DNA of 64,000 bases. It comes from Mesorhizobium sangaii (lineage in GTDB: Bacteria > Pseudomonadota > Alphaproteobacteria > Rhizobiales > Rhizobiaceae). Within the stretch, counting starts at the first letter, position 1. The number at the start of each line of letters is the position of its first letter. Shown one piece after another: positions 39,856-48,441 of this stretch. The translations under genes were made by a program, and so were the position numbers. The notes below the pieces were generated by a model. That model worked only from the letters and a program-made list of their open reading frames with translations, did not search any database and was not told the DNA's origin. The stretch lies in NCBI RefSeq assembly GCF_014207355.1, contig NZ_JACHEF010000003.1, positions 657,763 through 721,762 on the forward strand. The letters are read 5' to 3'.

Positions 39856-40623
39856 ATGTATCTGTCGCCACGCCATGCCGAAATCATCCAGATGGCCAAG
39901 GATCATGGTCGCGTGCTGGTGGACGATCTGGCCACCCACTTCAATGTGACGCCGCAGACCATACGCAAGGATCTCAACGACCTGTGCGATCAGCGGTTGC
40001 TTTCGCGCATCCATGGCGGTGCGTTGTTCCCGTCCGGCATCGAGAACATGGAGTATGAGGCCAGGCGCAAGATCGCCGCCGACGAGAAGGAAGCGATCGG
40101 CCGTGCGGCAGCCAGGCTGATCCCCGACAATGCTTCGCTGTTCATCAACATCGGCACCACGACGGAGTCGGTCAGCAAGGCGTTGCTCGATCACAACGGG
40201 CTTATGGTCATCACCAATAACATCAATGTTGCCAACAGGATGCGCATATATCCTTCGATCGAGGTGGTGATCGCCGGTGGGGTTGTGCGCGGTTCCGATG
40301 GCGGCGTGGTCGGCGAAGCCGCGGTTGATTTCATCCGGCAGTTCAAGGTTGACTATGCCGTGATTGGTGCTTCGGCCATCGACCATGACGGCGCCTTGCT
40401 CGACTTCGATTTCCGCGAGGTCAAGGTGGCGCAGGCGATCATCGCCAATGCGCGTCATGTCATCCTGGTTTCCGACCAGACCAAATTCGAGCGCACCGCG
40501 CCGGTGCGCATCGGCCATCTGTCGCAGGTCAACACCTTCATTACCGACCGTTGCGACATTCCGTCGGTGCGCAAGATCTGCCAGGAGGCCGAGGTTCAAC
40601 TGATCGAGACGTCGCTCGGCTAA
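39856..40623 (+). CDS. glpR: DeoR-family glycerol regulator GlpR
   Basis: A 255-aa DeoR-type repressor. The helix-turn-helix is HGRVLVDDLATHFNVTPQTIRKDLNDLCDQRLLSRIHGGAL at about residues 16-56. The C-terminal sugar-phosphate-binding domain has INIGTTTESVSKALLDHNGLMVITNNINVANRM and DYAVIGASAIDHDGALLDFDFREVKVAQAII. It is expected to sense glycerol-3-phosphate and repress the adjacent glp genes. The ATG follows a GGGAGGTCGCCC site. It is the first gene of the glp block, with glpD 126 bases downstream. Confidence 0.9.
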   Translation: MYLSPRHAEIIQMAKDHGRVLVDDLATHFNVTPQTIRKDLNDLCDQRLLSRIHGGALFPSGIENMEYEARRKIAADEKEAIGRAAARLIPDNASLFINIGTTTESVSKALLDHNGLMVITNNINVANRMRIYPSIEVVIAGGVVRGSDGGVVGEAAVDFIRQFKVDYAVIGASAIDHDGALLDFDFREVKVAQAIIANARHVILVSDQTKFERTAPVRIGHLSQVNTFITDRCDIPSVRKICQEAEVQLIETSLG

Positions 40624-40656
40624 GCGGCATCGGTCTATCATCACGCGCCTGTGATA

Positions 40657-40709
40657 TTTCGTTTGACATTCGTTCTTATTTCGAAATAATCCCGATACGG
40701 TTTCGTAAA
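40657..40709 (+). promoter_or_regulatory. Cluster of TTCG boxes before glpD, candidate GlpR operators
   Basis: The gap upstream of glpD carries TTTCGTTT (40657), ATTCGTT (40668), TTTCGAAA (40679) and TTTCGTAAA (40701), similar to the half-sites before glpR. This suggests that GlpR also controls the long glpD-to-glpK run. Confidence 0.4.
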
Positions 40710-40749
40710 AACCTAAAAATGCTGCAATGCGAAATCGCGGGAGGGCTTT

Positions 40750-42270
40750 TTGGACGCAGTCCGGGACATCTTCGTCATCGGTGGCGGCATCAATGGTTGC
40801 GGCATTGCCCGCGATGCCGTCGGGCGTGGCTTTTCGGTCTTTCTCGCCGAGATGAACGACCTCGCCAGCGGGACCTCTTCAGGCTCGACCAAGTTGATCC
40901 ATGGCGGCCTGCGCTACCTCGAATTCTATGAATTCCGCCTGGTGCGCGAGGCGCTGATGGAGCGCGAGGTTCTGTGGAAGAACGCGCCGCATATCATCTG
41001 GCCGATGCGCTTCGTCCTGCCCTATGCCAAGGGCCTGCGTCCGGCCTGGCTGATCAGGCTCGGCCTTTTTCTCTACGATCACATTGGCGGGCGCAAATTG
41101 CTGCCGGCGACCAGGACGCTGGACATGACCAGGGATCCGGCCGGCAAGCCTTTGAAGCCGCTGTTCAAAAGGGCGTTCGAATATTCGGATGGCTGGGTCA
41201 ATGATGCGCGGCTGGTGGCGCTGAACGCGCGTGATGCCGCCGATCGCGGCGCAAGCATCCGCACCCGCACGAAAGTGGTCGAAGCTCGCCGCGAAGACGG
41301 GCTGTGGACAATCAAGATCGAGAACCTGCAGACCGGCGAGACCGAGGAGATCAAGGCAAGGCTGCTGGTCAATGCCGCCGGGCCCTGGGTCGATCACGTG
41401 CTGTCCGGCGTCGTCGGCCTCAACGATGTGCACAATGTCCGCCTCGTGCAGGGCAGCCACATCGTCATCGCCAAGAAATTCGACGATCCGCGCGCCTATT
41501 TCTTCCAGAACAAGGATGGCCGCATCATCTTCGCCATTCCCTACGAGGAGGAGTTCACCCTGATCGGCACCACCGACCAGGATTATCCCGGCGACCCGCA
41601 TGACGTGAAAATCAGCGACACCGAGATCGACTACCTCTGTGCCGCGGCAAGCGAATATTTCGCGCAACCGGTCAAGCGCCAGGACATCGTCTGGACCTAT
41701 TCAGCTGTCCGTCCACTCTACGATGACGGCGCCTCGAAGGCGCAGGAAGCGACGCGCGACTATGTGATCAAGGCCGATGGCGGCGAGGGCGCTGCGCCGA
41801 TCGTCAATGCCTTCGGCGGCAAGATCACCACCTATCGCCGGCTGTCGGAATCGATGCTGGAAAAGATCGAGAGCTTCCTCGGCAAGCGCGGCAAGCCATG
41901 GACGGCAAACGCGCCGCTGCCGGGCGGAGATTTCCCGGCCACCGGTTTCGATGCGCAAGTGACGAAGCTGAAGTCGGCCTATCCCTTCCTCGACGCACGC
42001 CTGGCCCGCAGGCTGACCCGGCTTTACGGGACGCGGGCGCAGGTTCTGCTGGGCCTGGCCAAGTCGAATGCCGATCTCGGCCGCAGTTTCGGTGCTGATC
42101 TCTACGAGGCCGAGATACGCTACCTCGTTGAGAACGAATGGGCGGTCACCGCCCAGGATGTGCTATGGCGCAGGACCAAGCGCGGCCTGCACCTTAGCCG
42201 CGAGCAGGTGGCATCGCTTGATGAATTCATGCGCGGCATAAGCCGGCGGCATGTCGCGGCTGCCGAATGA
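40750..42270 (+). CDS. glpD: Aerobic glycerol-3-phosphate dehydrogenase
   Basis: FAD enzyme of the inner membrane surface that oxidises glycerol-3-phosphate to dihydroxyacetone phosphate and feeds electrons to quinone. The 506-aa protein has the FAD loop DIFVIGGGINGCGIARDAVGRG at residues 6-27, SGTSSGSTKLIHGGLRYLEFYEFRLVREAL, VNAAGPWVD and the C-terminal part with NAFGGKITTYRRLSE. A TTG start at 40750 is used; GGGAGGG lies just before it. It lies between glpR and the glycerol transporter genes. Confidence 0.96.
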   Translation: MDAVRDIFVIGGGINGCGIARDAVGRGFSVFLAEMNDLASGTSSGSTKLIHGGLRYLEFYEFRLVREALMEREVLWKNAPHIIWPMRFVLPYAKGLRPAWLIRLGLFLYDHIGGRKLLPATRTLDMTRDPAGKPLKPLFKRAFEYSDGWVNDARLVALNARDAADRGASIRTRTKVVEARREDGLWTIKIENLQTGETEEIKARLLVNAAGPWVDHVLSGVVGLNDVHNVRLVQGSHIVIAKKFDDPRAYFFQNKDGRIIFAIPYEEEFTLIGTTDQDYPGDPHDVKISDTEIDYLCAAASEYFAQPVKRQDIVWTYSAVRPLYDDGASKAQEATRDYVIKADGGEGAAPIVNAFGGKITTYRRLSESMLEKIESFLGKRGKPWTANAPLPGGDFPATGFDAQVTKLKSAYPFLDARLARRLTRLYGTRAQVLLGLAKSNADLGRSFGADLYEAEIRYLVENEWAVTAQDVLWRRTKRGLHLSREQVASLDEFMRGISRRHVAAAE

Positions 42271-42312
42271 AGAGGGGTTTGAGCTGATGCGGAAAGCCTG
42301 GGAGGAGGCGTC

Positions 42313-43392
42313 ATGCTGGAACTGAGAAACGTCACCAAGACGGTCGGTGCGGCCGAGCATATCCGCGACGTGTCGCTGACGCTTCAGCATGGCTCGCTCA
42401 ACGTCCTGCTCGGGCCCACGCTTTCGGGCAAGACCAGCCTGATGCGGCTGATGGCGGGTCTCGATGTGCCGACCTCCGGCTCGGTCTGGTTCGACGGCCA
42501 GAATGTCACCGGCGTGCCGGTGCAAAAGCGCAAGATCGCCATGGTCTACCAGCAGTTCATCAACTATCCGGCGATGACCGTCTATGAGAACATCGCCTCG
42601 CCGCTGCGGGTGGCCGGAACCGAGCAGGCCAAGATCGACAAGGAAGTGCGCAATGCCGCGGCCCTGCTCAAGCTGACGCCCTATCTCGACCGCACGCCGC
42701 TCAGCCTATCGGGCGGGCAGCAGCAGCGCACCGCGCTGGCGCGCGCCATCGTCAAGAATGCCAGCCTGGTGCTGCTCGACGAGCCGCTCGCCAATCTCGA
42801 CTACAAATTGCGCGAGGAATTGCGCGCTGAACTGCCGAAGATCTTCGCCGCCGCCGGCACCATCTTCGTCTATGCCACGACCGAGCCGCATGAGGCGCTG
42901 CTGCTCGGCGGCAATACAGCGACACTTTCCGAAGGACGCATCACCCAGTTCGGCCCGACCATCGAGGTGTTCCGCAAGCCAGCCGACCTGGTGACGGCAA
43001 GGACCTTCGCCGATCCGCCGCTCAACACCATCGTGCTCGCCAAGAAGGGCCTGGATTTCCTGCTCGACGGCGGCGTGAAATTGCCGGTGCCGGCCGAGCT
43101 CTCGGGCATTGCCGATGCCAATTATACGATCGGCTTCCAGCCGCATCATCTGTCGCTCGAACGGCCCAATGCGTTGGCCGTGCCGGTGCGTGCAAAGGTC
43201 ACGATCACCGAGATCACCGGGTCGGAGAGCTTCATCCATCTCGATTTCGCCGACGTGCGCTGGGTCATGCTGACCCACGGCATCCGCCATTTCGAGCCCG
43301 ACGAGGTGGTGGAGGTGTTCATCGATCCGCGCCACATCATGGTTTTCGACGAGCACGGCCGCGCCGTCAGCGCGCCGAAGCTGGCGGCATAG
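42313..43392 (+). CDS. glpS: Glycerol ABC transporter ATPase GlpS (degenerate switch His)
   Basis: A 359-aa ATPase with MalK-like layout: Walker A GPTLSGKT (34-41), Q-loop VYQQFINYP, signature LSGGQ (132-136), Walker B VLLDE (153-157) and a C-terminal regulatory domain (TIGFQPHHLSLERPN). The switch region reads ATTEPHEA where MalK has THDQVEA, so the catalytic His is Thr190. GlpT has the reverse pattern. Name and role follow the GlpSTPQV glycerol transporter described in Rhizobium leguminosarum. The gene starts 42 bases after glpD. Confidence 0.9.
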   Translation: MLELRNVTKTVGAAEHIRDVSLTLQHGSLNVLLGPTLSGKTSLMRLMAGLDVPTSGSVWFDGQNVTGVPVQKRKIAMVYQQFINYPAMTVYENIASPLRVAGTEQAKIDKEVRNAAALLKLTPYLDRTPLSLSGGQQQRTALARAIVKNASLVLLDEPLANLDYKLREELRAELPKIFAAAGTIFVYATTEPHEALLLGGNTATLSEGRITQFGPTIEVFRKPADLVTARTFADPPLNTIVLAKKGLDFLLDGGVKLPVPAELSGIADANYTIGFQPHHLSLERPNALAVPVRAKVTITEITGSESFIHLDFADVRWVMLTHGIRHFEPDEVVEVFIDPRHIMVFDEHGRAVSAPKLAA

Positions 43393-43401
43393 GAGGGCGA
43401 T

Positions 43402-44469
43402 ATGGCGCGCATCGACGTCAATCATGTCAGGCATTCCTATCTGCCGAACCCGCGGACGGATGCCGATTTCGCACTGCGCGAAGTGCATCACACTTTCGAG
43501 GATGGCGGCGCCTATGCGCTGCTCGGTCCGTCCGGCTGCGGCAAGACCACGCTGCTCAACATCATTTCGGGCCTGCTTCATCCCTCGCATGGCCAGTTGC
43601 TGTTCAACGGCAGGGACGTGACCAAACTGTCGACGCAGGAGCGCAACATCGCACAGGTGTTCCAGTTCCCGGTCATCTACGACACCATGACGGTCTACGA
43701 CAATCTGGCCTTCCCGCTGCGCAATCGCGGCGTGCCGGAAGCCGATGTCGACCGCAAAGTGCGTGAGACGCTGGAGATGATCGATCTGGCGTCCTGGGCG
43801 AAGAAGAAGGCGAGGGGCCTGACCGCCGACCAGAAGCAGAAGATTTCGCTTGGCCGCGGACTGGTGCGCTCCGACGTCAACGCCATTCTGTTCGACGAGC
43901 CGCTGACCGTCATCGACCCGCACATGAAGTGGGTGCTGCGCTCGCAGCTGAAACAACTACACCGCCGCTTCGGCTACACCATGGTCTATGTCACCCACGA
44001 CCAGACCGAGGCGCTGACTTTCGCCGACCAGGTCGTGGTGATGTATGACGGCGGCATCGTGCAGATCGGCACGCCGGCCGAACTGTTCGAGCGGCCGCGC
44101 CACACTTTTGTTGGCTATTTCATCGGCTCGCCCGGCATGAACGTCATGCCGGTGGCGATCGACGGCAAGACCGCAACGCTCGGCTCGCAGCGGATCGAAC
44201 TGCCGGGCGCGCCGAAGGCAGGCAGTGGCGCCATCGAGCTTGGCATTCGTCCCGAATATGTGCGGCTTGGCCGCGACGGCATGGCCGTCTCGATCAGCAA
44301 GGTCGAGGATGTCGGCCGCCACAAGGTGGTGCGCGCGAAGCTGGAAGGCCGCGACATCGCGGCTGTCATCGGCGAGGACGAGACCGTGCCCGCCGAACCG
44401 AAAGTGCGGTTCGACCCGGCCGGCATCAACATCTATGCCGATTCCTGGCGCGTCGAGATGGGGGCATAG
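43402..44469 (+). CDS. glpT: Glycerol ABC transporter ATPase GlpT (degenerate signature)
   Basis: A 355-aa MalK-like ATPase. Walker A is GPSGCGKT (42-49), Walker B ILFDEP (around 162-167), and the switch His is kept (VTHDQTEAL, His199). The signature is LTADQKQKISLGRG (from residue 140) instead of LSGGQ, so it is degenerate. Paired with GlpS, one composite site would have both defects and the other none. The start codon follows GGAGGGCGAT, and its stop is directly followed by the glpP ATG. Confidence 0.9.
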   Translation: MARIDVNHVRHSYLPNPRTDADFALREVHHTFEDGGAYALLGPSGCGKTTLLNIISGLLHPSHGQLLFNGRDVTKLSTQERNIAQVFQFPVIYDTMTVYDNLAFPLRNRGVPEADVDRKVRETLEMIDLASWAKKKARGLTADQKQKISLGRGLVRSDVNAILFDEPLTVIDPHMKWVLRSQLKQLHRRFGYTMVYVTHDQTEALTFADQVVVMYDGGIVQIGTPAELFERPRHTFVGYFIGSPGMNVMPVAIDGKTATLGSQRIELPGAPKAGSGAIELGIRPEYVRLGRDGMAVSISKVEDVGRHKVVRAKLEGRDIAAVIGEDETVPAEPKVRFDPAGINIYADSWRVEMGA

Positions 44470-45336
44470 ATGGAAAAGACCTGGAACAACAAGGCCTGGT
44501 TCCTGGTGCTGCCGGTGCTGGTGCTGGTGGCGTTCTCGGCGGTCATTCCGCTGATGACGGTCGTCAACTATTCGGTGCAGGACACGTTCGGCAACAATGT
44601 CTTCTTCTGGGCCGGAACCGAATGGTTCGAAGAGTTGCTGTCCTCCAGCCGCTTCTGGGAAGCGATGGTCCGCAACCTGATCTTCTCCTTCATCATCCTG
44701 GCTATCGAAGTGCCGCTCGGCATCTTCATTGCGCTCAACATGCCGAAAAAGGGATGGGGCGTGCCAGTCTGCCTGGTGCTGATGGCGCTGCCGCTGCTGA
44801 TCCCGTGGAACGTCGTCGGCACCATCTGGCAGGTCTTCGGCCGCAACGACATCGGCCTGCTCGGCTACTACATCAACGCGCTCGGCATCGACTACAACTA
44901 TGTCCAGGATCCGTTCGACGCCTGGGTCACCATCATCATAATGGATGTCTGGCACTGGACGAGTCTGGTCGTGCTGCTTTGCTATGCCGGCCTGGTCTCC
45001 ATTCCCGATGCCTTCTACCAGGCGGCCAAGATCGACGGCGCTTCGCGCTGGGCGGTGTTCCGCTACATCCAGCTGCCCAAGATGCAGCGTGTGCTTTTGA
45101 TCGCCGTGCTGCTGCGTTTCATGGATAGTTTCATGATCTACACCGAACCTTTCGTTGTCACCGGCGGCGGCCCAGGCAATTCGACGACGTTCCTGTCGAT
45201 CGACCTCGTCAAGACCGCGCTCGGCCAGTTCGACCTCGGTCCGGCCGCGGCCATGTCGCTGGTCTACTTCCTCATCATTCTGTTGTTGTCGTGGGTGTTC
45301 TACACCGTGATGACCAATTACGACGCGGAGCGCTGA
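44470..45336 (+). CDS. glpP: Glycerol ABC transporter permease GlpP
   Basis: A 288-aa inner-membrane permease of the MalF/UgpA type with six predicted helices. The EAA coupling loop is DAFYQAAKIDGASRWAVFRYIQLPKMQRVLLIAVLLRF at about residues 180-218. The ATG directly follows the glpT stop. It forms the transport channel with GlpQ. The first helix lies at residues 11-31 (FLVLPVLVLVAFSAVIPLMTV). Confidence 0.93.
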   Translation: MEKTWNNKAWFLVLPVLVLVAFSAVIPLMTVVNYSVQDTFGNNVFFWAGTEWFEELLSSSRFWEAMVRNLIFSFIILAIEVPLGIFIALNMPKKGWGVPVCLVLMALPLLIPWNVVGTIWQVFGRNDIGLLGYYINALGIDYNYVQDPFDAWVTIIIMDVWHWTSLVVLLCYAGLVSIPDAFYQAAKIDGASRWAVFRYIQLPKMQRVLLIAVLLRFMDSFMIYTEPFVVTGGGPGNSTTFLSIDLVKTALGQFDLGPAAAMSLVYFLIILLLSWVFYTVMTNYDAER

Positions 45337-45337
45337 G

Positions 45338-46252
45338 ATGAGTGGCGCCAACGAAAGAGCGGATAGAGTGAGCGAGACGACAGCTTCGGGAGAATTGGCC
45401 AGCACGCTGTCGCAGGATGAGGTTGCCCGGCTGATGCGGCGCCGCGGCGAGGAATCGCGCTGGTGGTGGATCGTGCCGACGATCTACATCATCGTGCTCT
45501 TGCTGCCGATCTACTGGCTCATCAACATGAGCTTCAAGACCAATGCCGAGATCGTCTCCTCGCTTACCCTTTATCCGCACGCCCCGACGATCGCCAATTA
45601 CGTCACCATCTTCACCGATGCATCCTGGTACTCGGGCTACATCAATTCGATCACCTATGTGGTGATGAACATGGTGATTTCGGTGACCGCGGCGTTGCCG
45701 GCGGCCTACGCATTCTCGCGCTACCGTTTCCTCGGCGACAAGCATCTGTTCTTCTGGCTTTTGACCAACCGCATGGCACCGCCGGCGGTGTTCGCGCTGC
45801 CGTTCTTCCAGCTCTACTCGGCCTTCGGGCTGATCGACACGCATATCGCGGTGGCGCTGGCACACTGCCTGTTCAACGTGCCTTTGGCGGTGTGGATTCT
45901 CGAAGGCTTCATGTCGGGCGTGCCAAAGGAAATCGACGAGACCGCCTATATCGACGGCTATTCGTTCCCGCGTTTCTTCGTCAAGATCTTCATGCCGTTG
46001 ATCGCCAGCGGCATCGGTGTGGCCTGCTTCTTCTGCTTCATGTTCTCATGGGTGGAACTGCTGATCGCCCGCACGCTGACGACCACCTATGCCAAGCCGA
46101 TCGCCGCCACCATGACCCGCACGGTTTCGGCCGCCGGCATGGATTGGGGTCTGCTCGCCGCAGCCGGCGTGCTGACGCTGATCCCCGGCGCGCTCGTCAT
46201 CTGGTTCGTGCGCAACTATATCGCCAAGGGCTTCGCCCTGGGGAGGGTATGA
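45338..46252 (+). CDS. glpQ: Glycerol ABC transporter permease GlpQ
   Basis: A 304-aa inner-membrane permease of the MalG type. It has a hydrophilic N-terminus of some 40 residues and then six helices. The EAA loop is KEIDETAYIDGYSFPRFFVKIFMPLIASGIGVACFFCFMFSW at about 190-235. The ATG lies one base after the glpP stop (GAGATG). Its C-terminus ends before GGGAGGGT, the ribosome site of the next small gene. It is not related to the glycerophosphodiesterase that bears the same symbol in E. coli. Confidence 0.93.
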   Translation: MSGANERADRVSETTASGELASTLSQDEVARLMRRRGEESRWWWIVPTIYIIVLLLPIYWLINMSFKTNAEIVSSLTLYPHAPTIANYVTIFTDASWYSGYINSITYVVMNMVISVTAALPAAYAFSRYRFLGDKHLFFWLLTNRMAPPAVFALPFFQLYSAFGLIDTHIAVALAHCLFNVPLAVWILEGFMSGVPKEIDETAYIDGYSFPRFFVKIFMPLIASGIGVACFFCFMFSWVELLIARTLTTTYAKPIAATMTRTVSAAGMDWGLLAAAGVLTLIPGALVIWFVRNYIAKGFALGRV

Positions 46253-46542
46253 CAATGAACTTCGACCTCTCCTGGATGGCCTGGACGTGGCCGACGGCTG
46301 CCTTCTTCGCAACGATTCTGCTGCTGCTGTGCGGCATGGCGGTGTGGGAATACGCCTCGCCGGGCGGCAATCCGCGCGTCGGCATCCTGCGCTTCGAGAC
46401 AACGCGCGGCGACCGTCTCTTCCTATCGCTGCTTGGCAGCGCCTTTATCCATCTCGCTTGGCTGGGTCTTGTCGGACCCAGCCTCTGGTGGGCTCTCGCT
46501 CTCTCCGTGGTCTACGCCATCGGCGTGTTCCGCTACGTATAG
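46249..46542 (+). CDS. glpU: Small membrane protein GlpU (DUF2160-like)
   Basis: A 97-aa protein with three hydrophobic segments (about 14-32, 58-75 and 78-94): MTMNFDLSWMAWTWPTAAFFATILLLLCGMAVWEYASPGGNPRVGILRFETTRGDRLFLSLLGSAFIHLAWLGLVGPSLWWALALSVVYAIGVFRYV. Such proteins sit between the permease and binding-protein genes of rhizobial glycerol operons (GlpU) and may be accessory to transport; the function is not established. The start overlaps the glpQ stop as ATGA; a second ATG at 46255 is equally possible. Confidence 0.85.
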   Translation: MTMNFDLSWMAWTWPTAAFFATILLLLCGMAVWEYASPGGNPRVGILRFETTRGDRLFLSLLGSAFIHLAWLGLVGPSLWWALALSVVYAIGVFRYV

Positions 46543-46620
46543 AGGGGGAACTGTCGGAGCGACCGCGTGCCGGCGGCCGCTCCAGATCGCACTTGAAACC
46601 TGAAACAGTGGAGGAAACTT

Positions 46621-48348
46621 ATGCGACGGCAATTTTTAACATCAACGACTGCCCTTGTCCTATTGCTCGGCGTGGGCAACGCCTACGCCGGGATGGACGA
46701 GGCAAAAGCCTTTCTGGACAAGGAGATAGGTCCGCTCTCGACGCTTTCGCGCGCCGACCAGGAAGCCGAAATGCAGTGGTTTATTGACGCAGCCAAGCCG
46801 TTCGCCGGCATGGACATCAAGGTCGTCTCCGAAACCATCGCCACGCACCAGTATGAATCGCAGGTGCTGGCGCCGGCCTTTACCGCCATCACCGGCATCA
46901 AGGTCACGCACGACGTCATCCAGGAAGGCGACGTCGTCGAGAAGATCCAGACCCAGATGCAGACTGGCCAGAACCTCTATGACGGCTGGGTCAACGATTC
47001 CGATCTGATCGGCACCCACTGGCGCTACCAGCAGGTGCGCAACCTGACCGACTGGATGGCGGGCGACGGCAAGGATGTCACCAACCCGAACCTCGACCTG
47101 AAGGACTTCATCGGCACCTCGTTCACGACGGCGCCCGACAAGAAGCTCTACCAGCTTCCCGACCAGCAGTTCGCCAACCTCTACTGGTTCCGTTACGACT
47201 GGTTCAACGACGAGAAGAACAAGGCCGACTTCAAGGCCAAGTACGGCTACGACCTCGGCGTGCCGGTCAACTGGTCGGCCTATGAGGACATCGCCGAATT
47301 CTTCACCGGCCGCGAGATCGACGGCAAGAAAGTCTATGGCCACATGGACTACGGCAAGAAGGACCCGTCGCTCGGCTGGCGGTTCACCGACGCCTGGCTG
47401 TCGATGGCCGGCAACGGCGACAAGGGCATTCCGAACGGTCTGCCGGTCGACGAATGGGGCATCAAGGTCGACGAGAATTCGCGGCCCGTGGGCTCCTGCA
47501 CGGCACGCGGCGGCGACACCAATGGCCCGGCCGCCGTCTACTCGATCCAGAAATATCTCGACTGGCTGAAGGCCTACGCCCCGGCGGAGGCCCAGGGCAT
47601 GACCTTCTCTGAATCCGGACCGGTGCCGGCGCAGGGCGCGGTTGCCCAGCAGATCTTCTGGTACACCGCCTTCACCGCCTCGATGGTCGACGCCGGCGCC
47701 AAGGCGGTGCTGAACGACGACGGCACGCCGAAATGGCGCATGGCACCGTCGCCGCATGGCGTCTACTGGAAGGACGGCATGAAGCTCGGCTATCAGGACG
47801 TCGGTTCCTGGACGCTGATGAAGTCGACGCCGACCGACCGCGCCAAGGCCGCCTGGCTCTACGCGCAGTTCGTCACCTCGAAGACCGTGGACGTGAAGAA
47901 GAGCCATGTCGGCTTGACCTTCATCCGCGAGAGTTCCATCCACGACAAGAGCTTCACCGAGCGTGCGCCGAAACTCGGCGGCTTGATCGAGTTCTATCGC
48001 TCGCCGGCCCGCGTCCAGTGGTCGCCGACCGGCACCAACGTGCCTGACTATCCGAAGCTGGCACAGCTCTGGTGGCAGGCGATCGGCGATGCGTCGTCGG
48101 GTGCCAAGACCGCGCAGGAAGCGATGGACTCGCTCTGCGGCGAGCAGGAAAAGGTGATGAGCCGCATCGAGAAGTCGGGCGTCCAGGGCGATATCGGCCC
48201 GAAGATGGCGGAAGAGCATGACCTCGCCTACTGGAACGCCGACGCGGTCAAGAAAGGCAATCTCGCGCCTCAGCTCAAGATCGAGAACGAGAAGGAAAAG
48301 CCGATCACCATCAACTACGACGAACTGGTGAAGAGCTGGCAGAAATAG
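46621..48348 (+). CDS. glpV: Glycerol ABC transporter substrate-binding protein GlpV
   Basis: A 575-aa periplasmic solute-binding protein. Signal peptide: MRRQFLTSTTALVLLLGVGNAYAGMDEAK. It is larger than ordinary binding proteins, as is usual for this glycerol-type group, and rich in aromatic residues in the body (for example YWFRYDWFNDEKNKADF and GSWTLMKSTPTDRAKAAWLYAQF). The ATG follows GGAGGAAACTT. It delivers glycerol to GlpPQ. A hairpin at 48387 separates it from glpK and may keep GlpV mRNA levels above those of downstream genes. Confidence 0.93.
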   Translation: MRRQFLTSTTALVLLLGVGNAYAGMDEAKAFLDKEIGPLSTLSRADQEAEMQWFIDAAKPFAGMDIKVVSETIATHQYESQVLAPAFTAITGIKVTHDVIQEGDVVEKIQTQMQTGQNLYDGWVNDSDLIGTHWRYQQVRNLTDWMAGDGKDVTNPNLDLKDFIGTSFTTAPDKKLYQLPDQQFANLYWFRYDWFNDEKNKADFKAKYGYDLGVPVNWSAYEDIAEFFTGREIDGKKVYGHMDYGKKDPSLGWRFTDAWLSMAGNGDKGIPNGLPVDEWGIKVDENSRPVGSCTARGGDTNGPAAVYSIQKYLDWLKAYAPAEAQGMTFSESGPVPAQGAVAQQIFWYTAFTASMVDAGAKAVLNDDGTPKWRMAPSPHGVYWKDGMKLGYQDVGSWTLMKSTPTDRAKAAWLYAQFVTSKTVDVKKSHVGLTFIRESSIHDKSFTERAPKLGGLIEFYRSPARVQWSPTGTNVPDYPKLAQLWWQAIGDASSGAKTAQEAMDSLCGEQEKVMSRIEKSGVQGDIGPKMAEEHDLAYWNADAVKKGNLAPQLKIENEKEKPITINYDELVKSWQK

Positions 48349-48386
48349 GACTGTCCTATGCGGGCGTTCGCGCCCGTGTGACATTG

Positions 48387-48413
48387 GGGGAGGCGGCATG
48401 TTGCCGTCTCCCC
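48387..48413 (+). terminator. Hairpin between glpV and glpK, likely partial terminator
   Basis: GGGGAGGCGGCA-TGT-TGCCGTCTCCCC is a 12-bp stem with one G-T pair, followed by TGTTTGT. A smaller CGGGCG-TTCG-CGCCCG hairpin lies at 48361-48376. Such elements after binding-protein genes often reduce read-through and stabilise upstream mRNA. Confidence 0.55.
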
Positions 48414-48441
48414 TGTTTGTATCAAGGCGGAGGACATCTGA

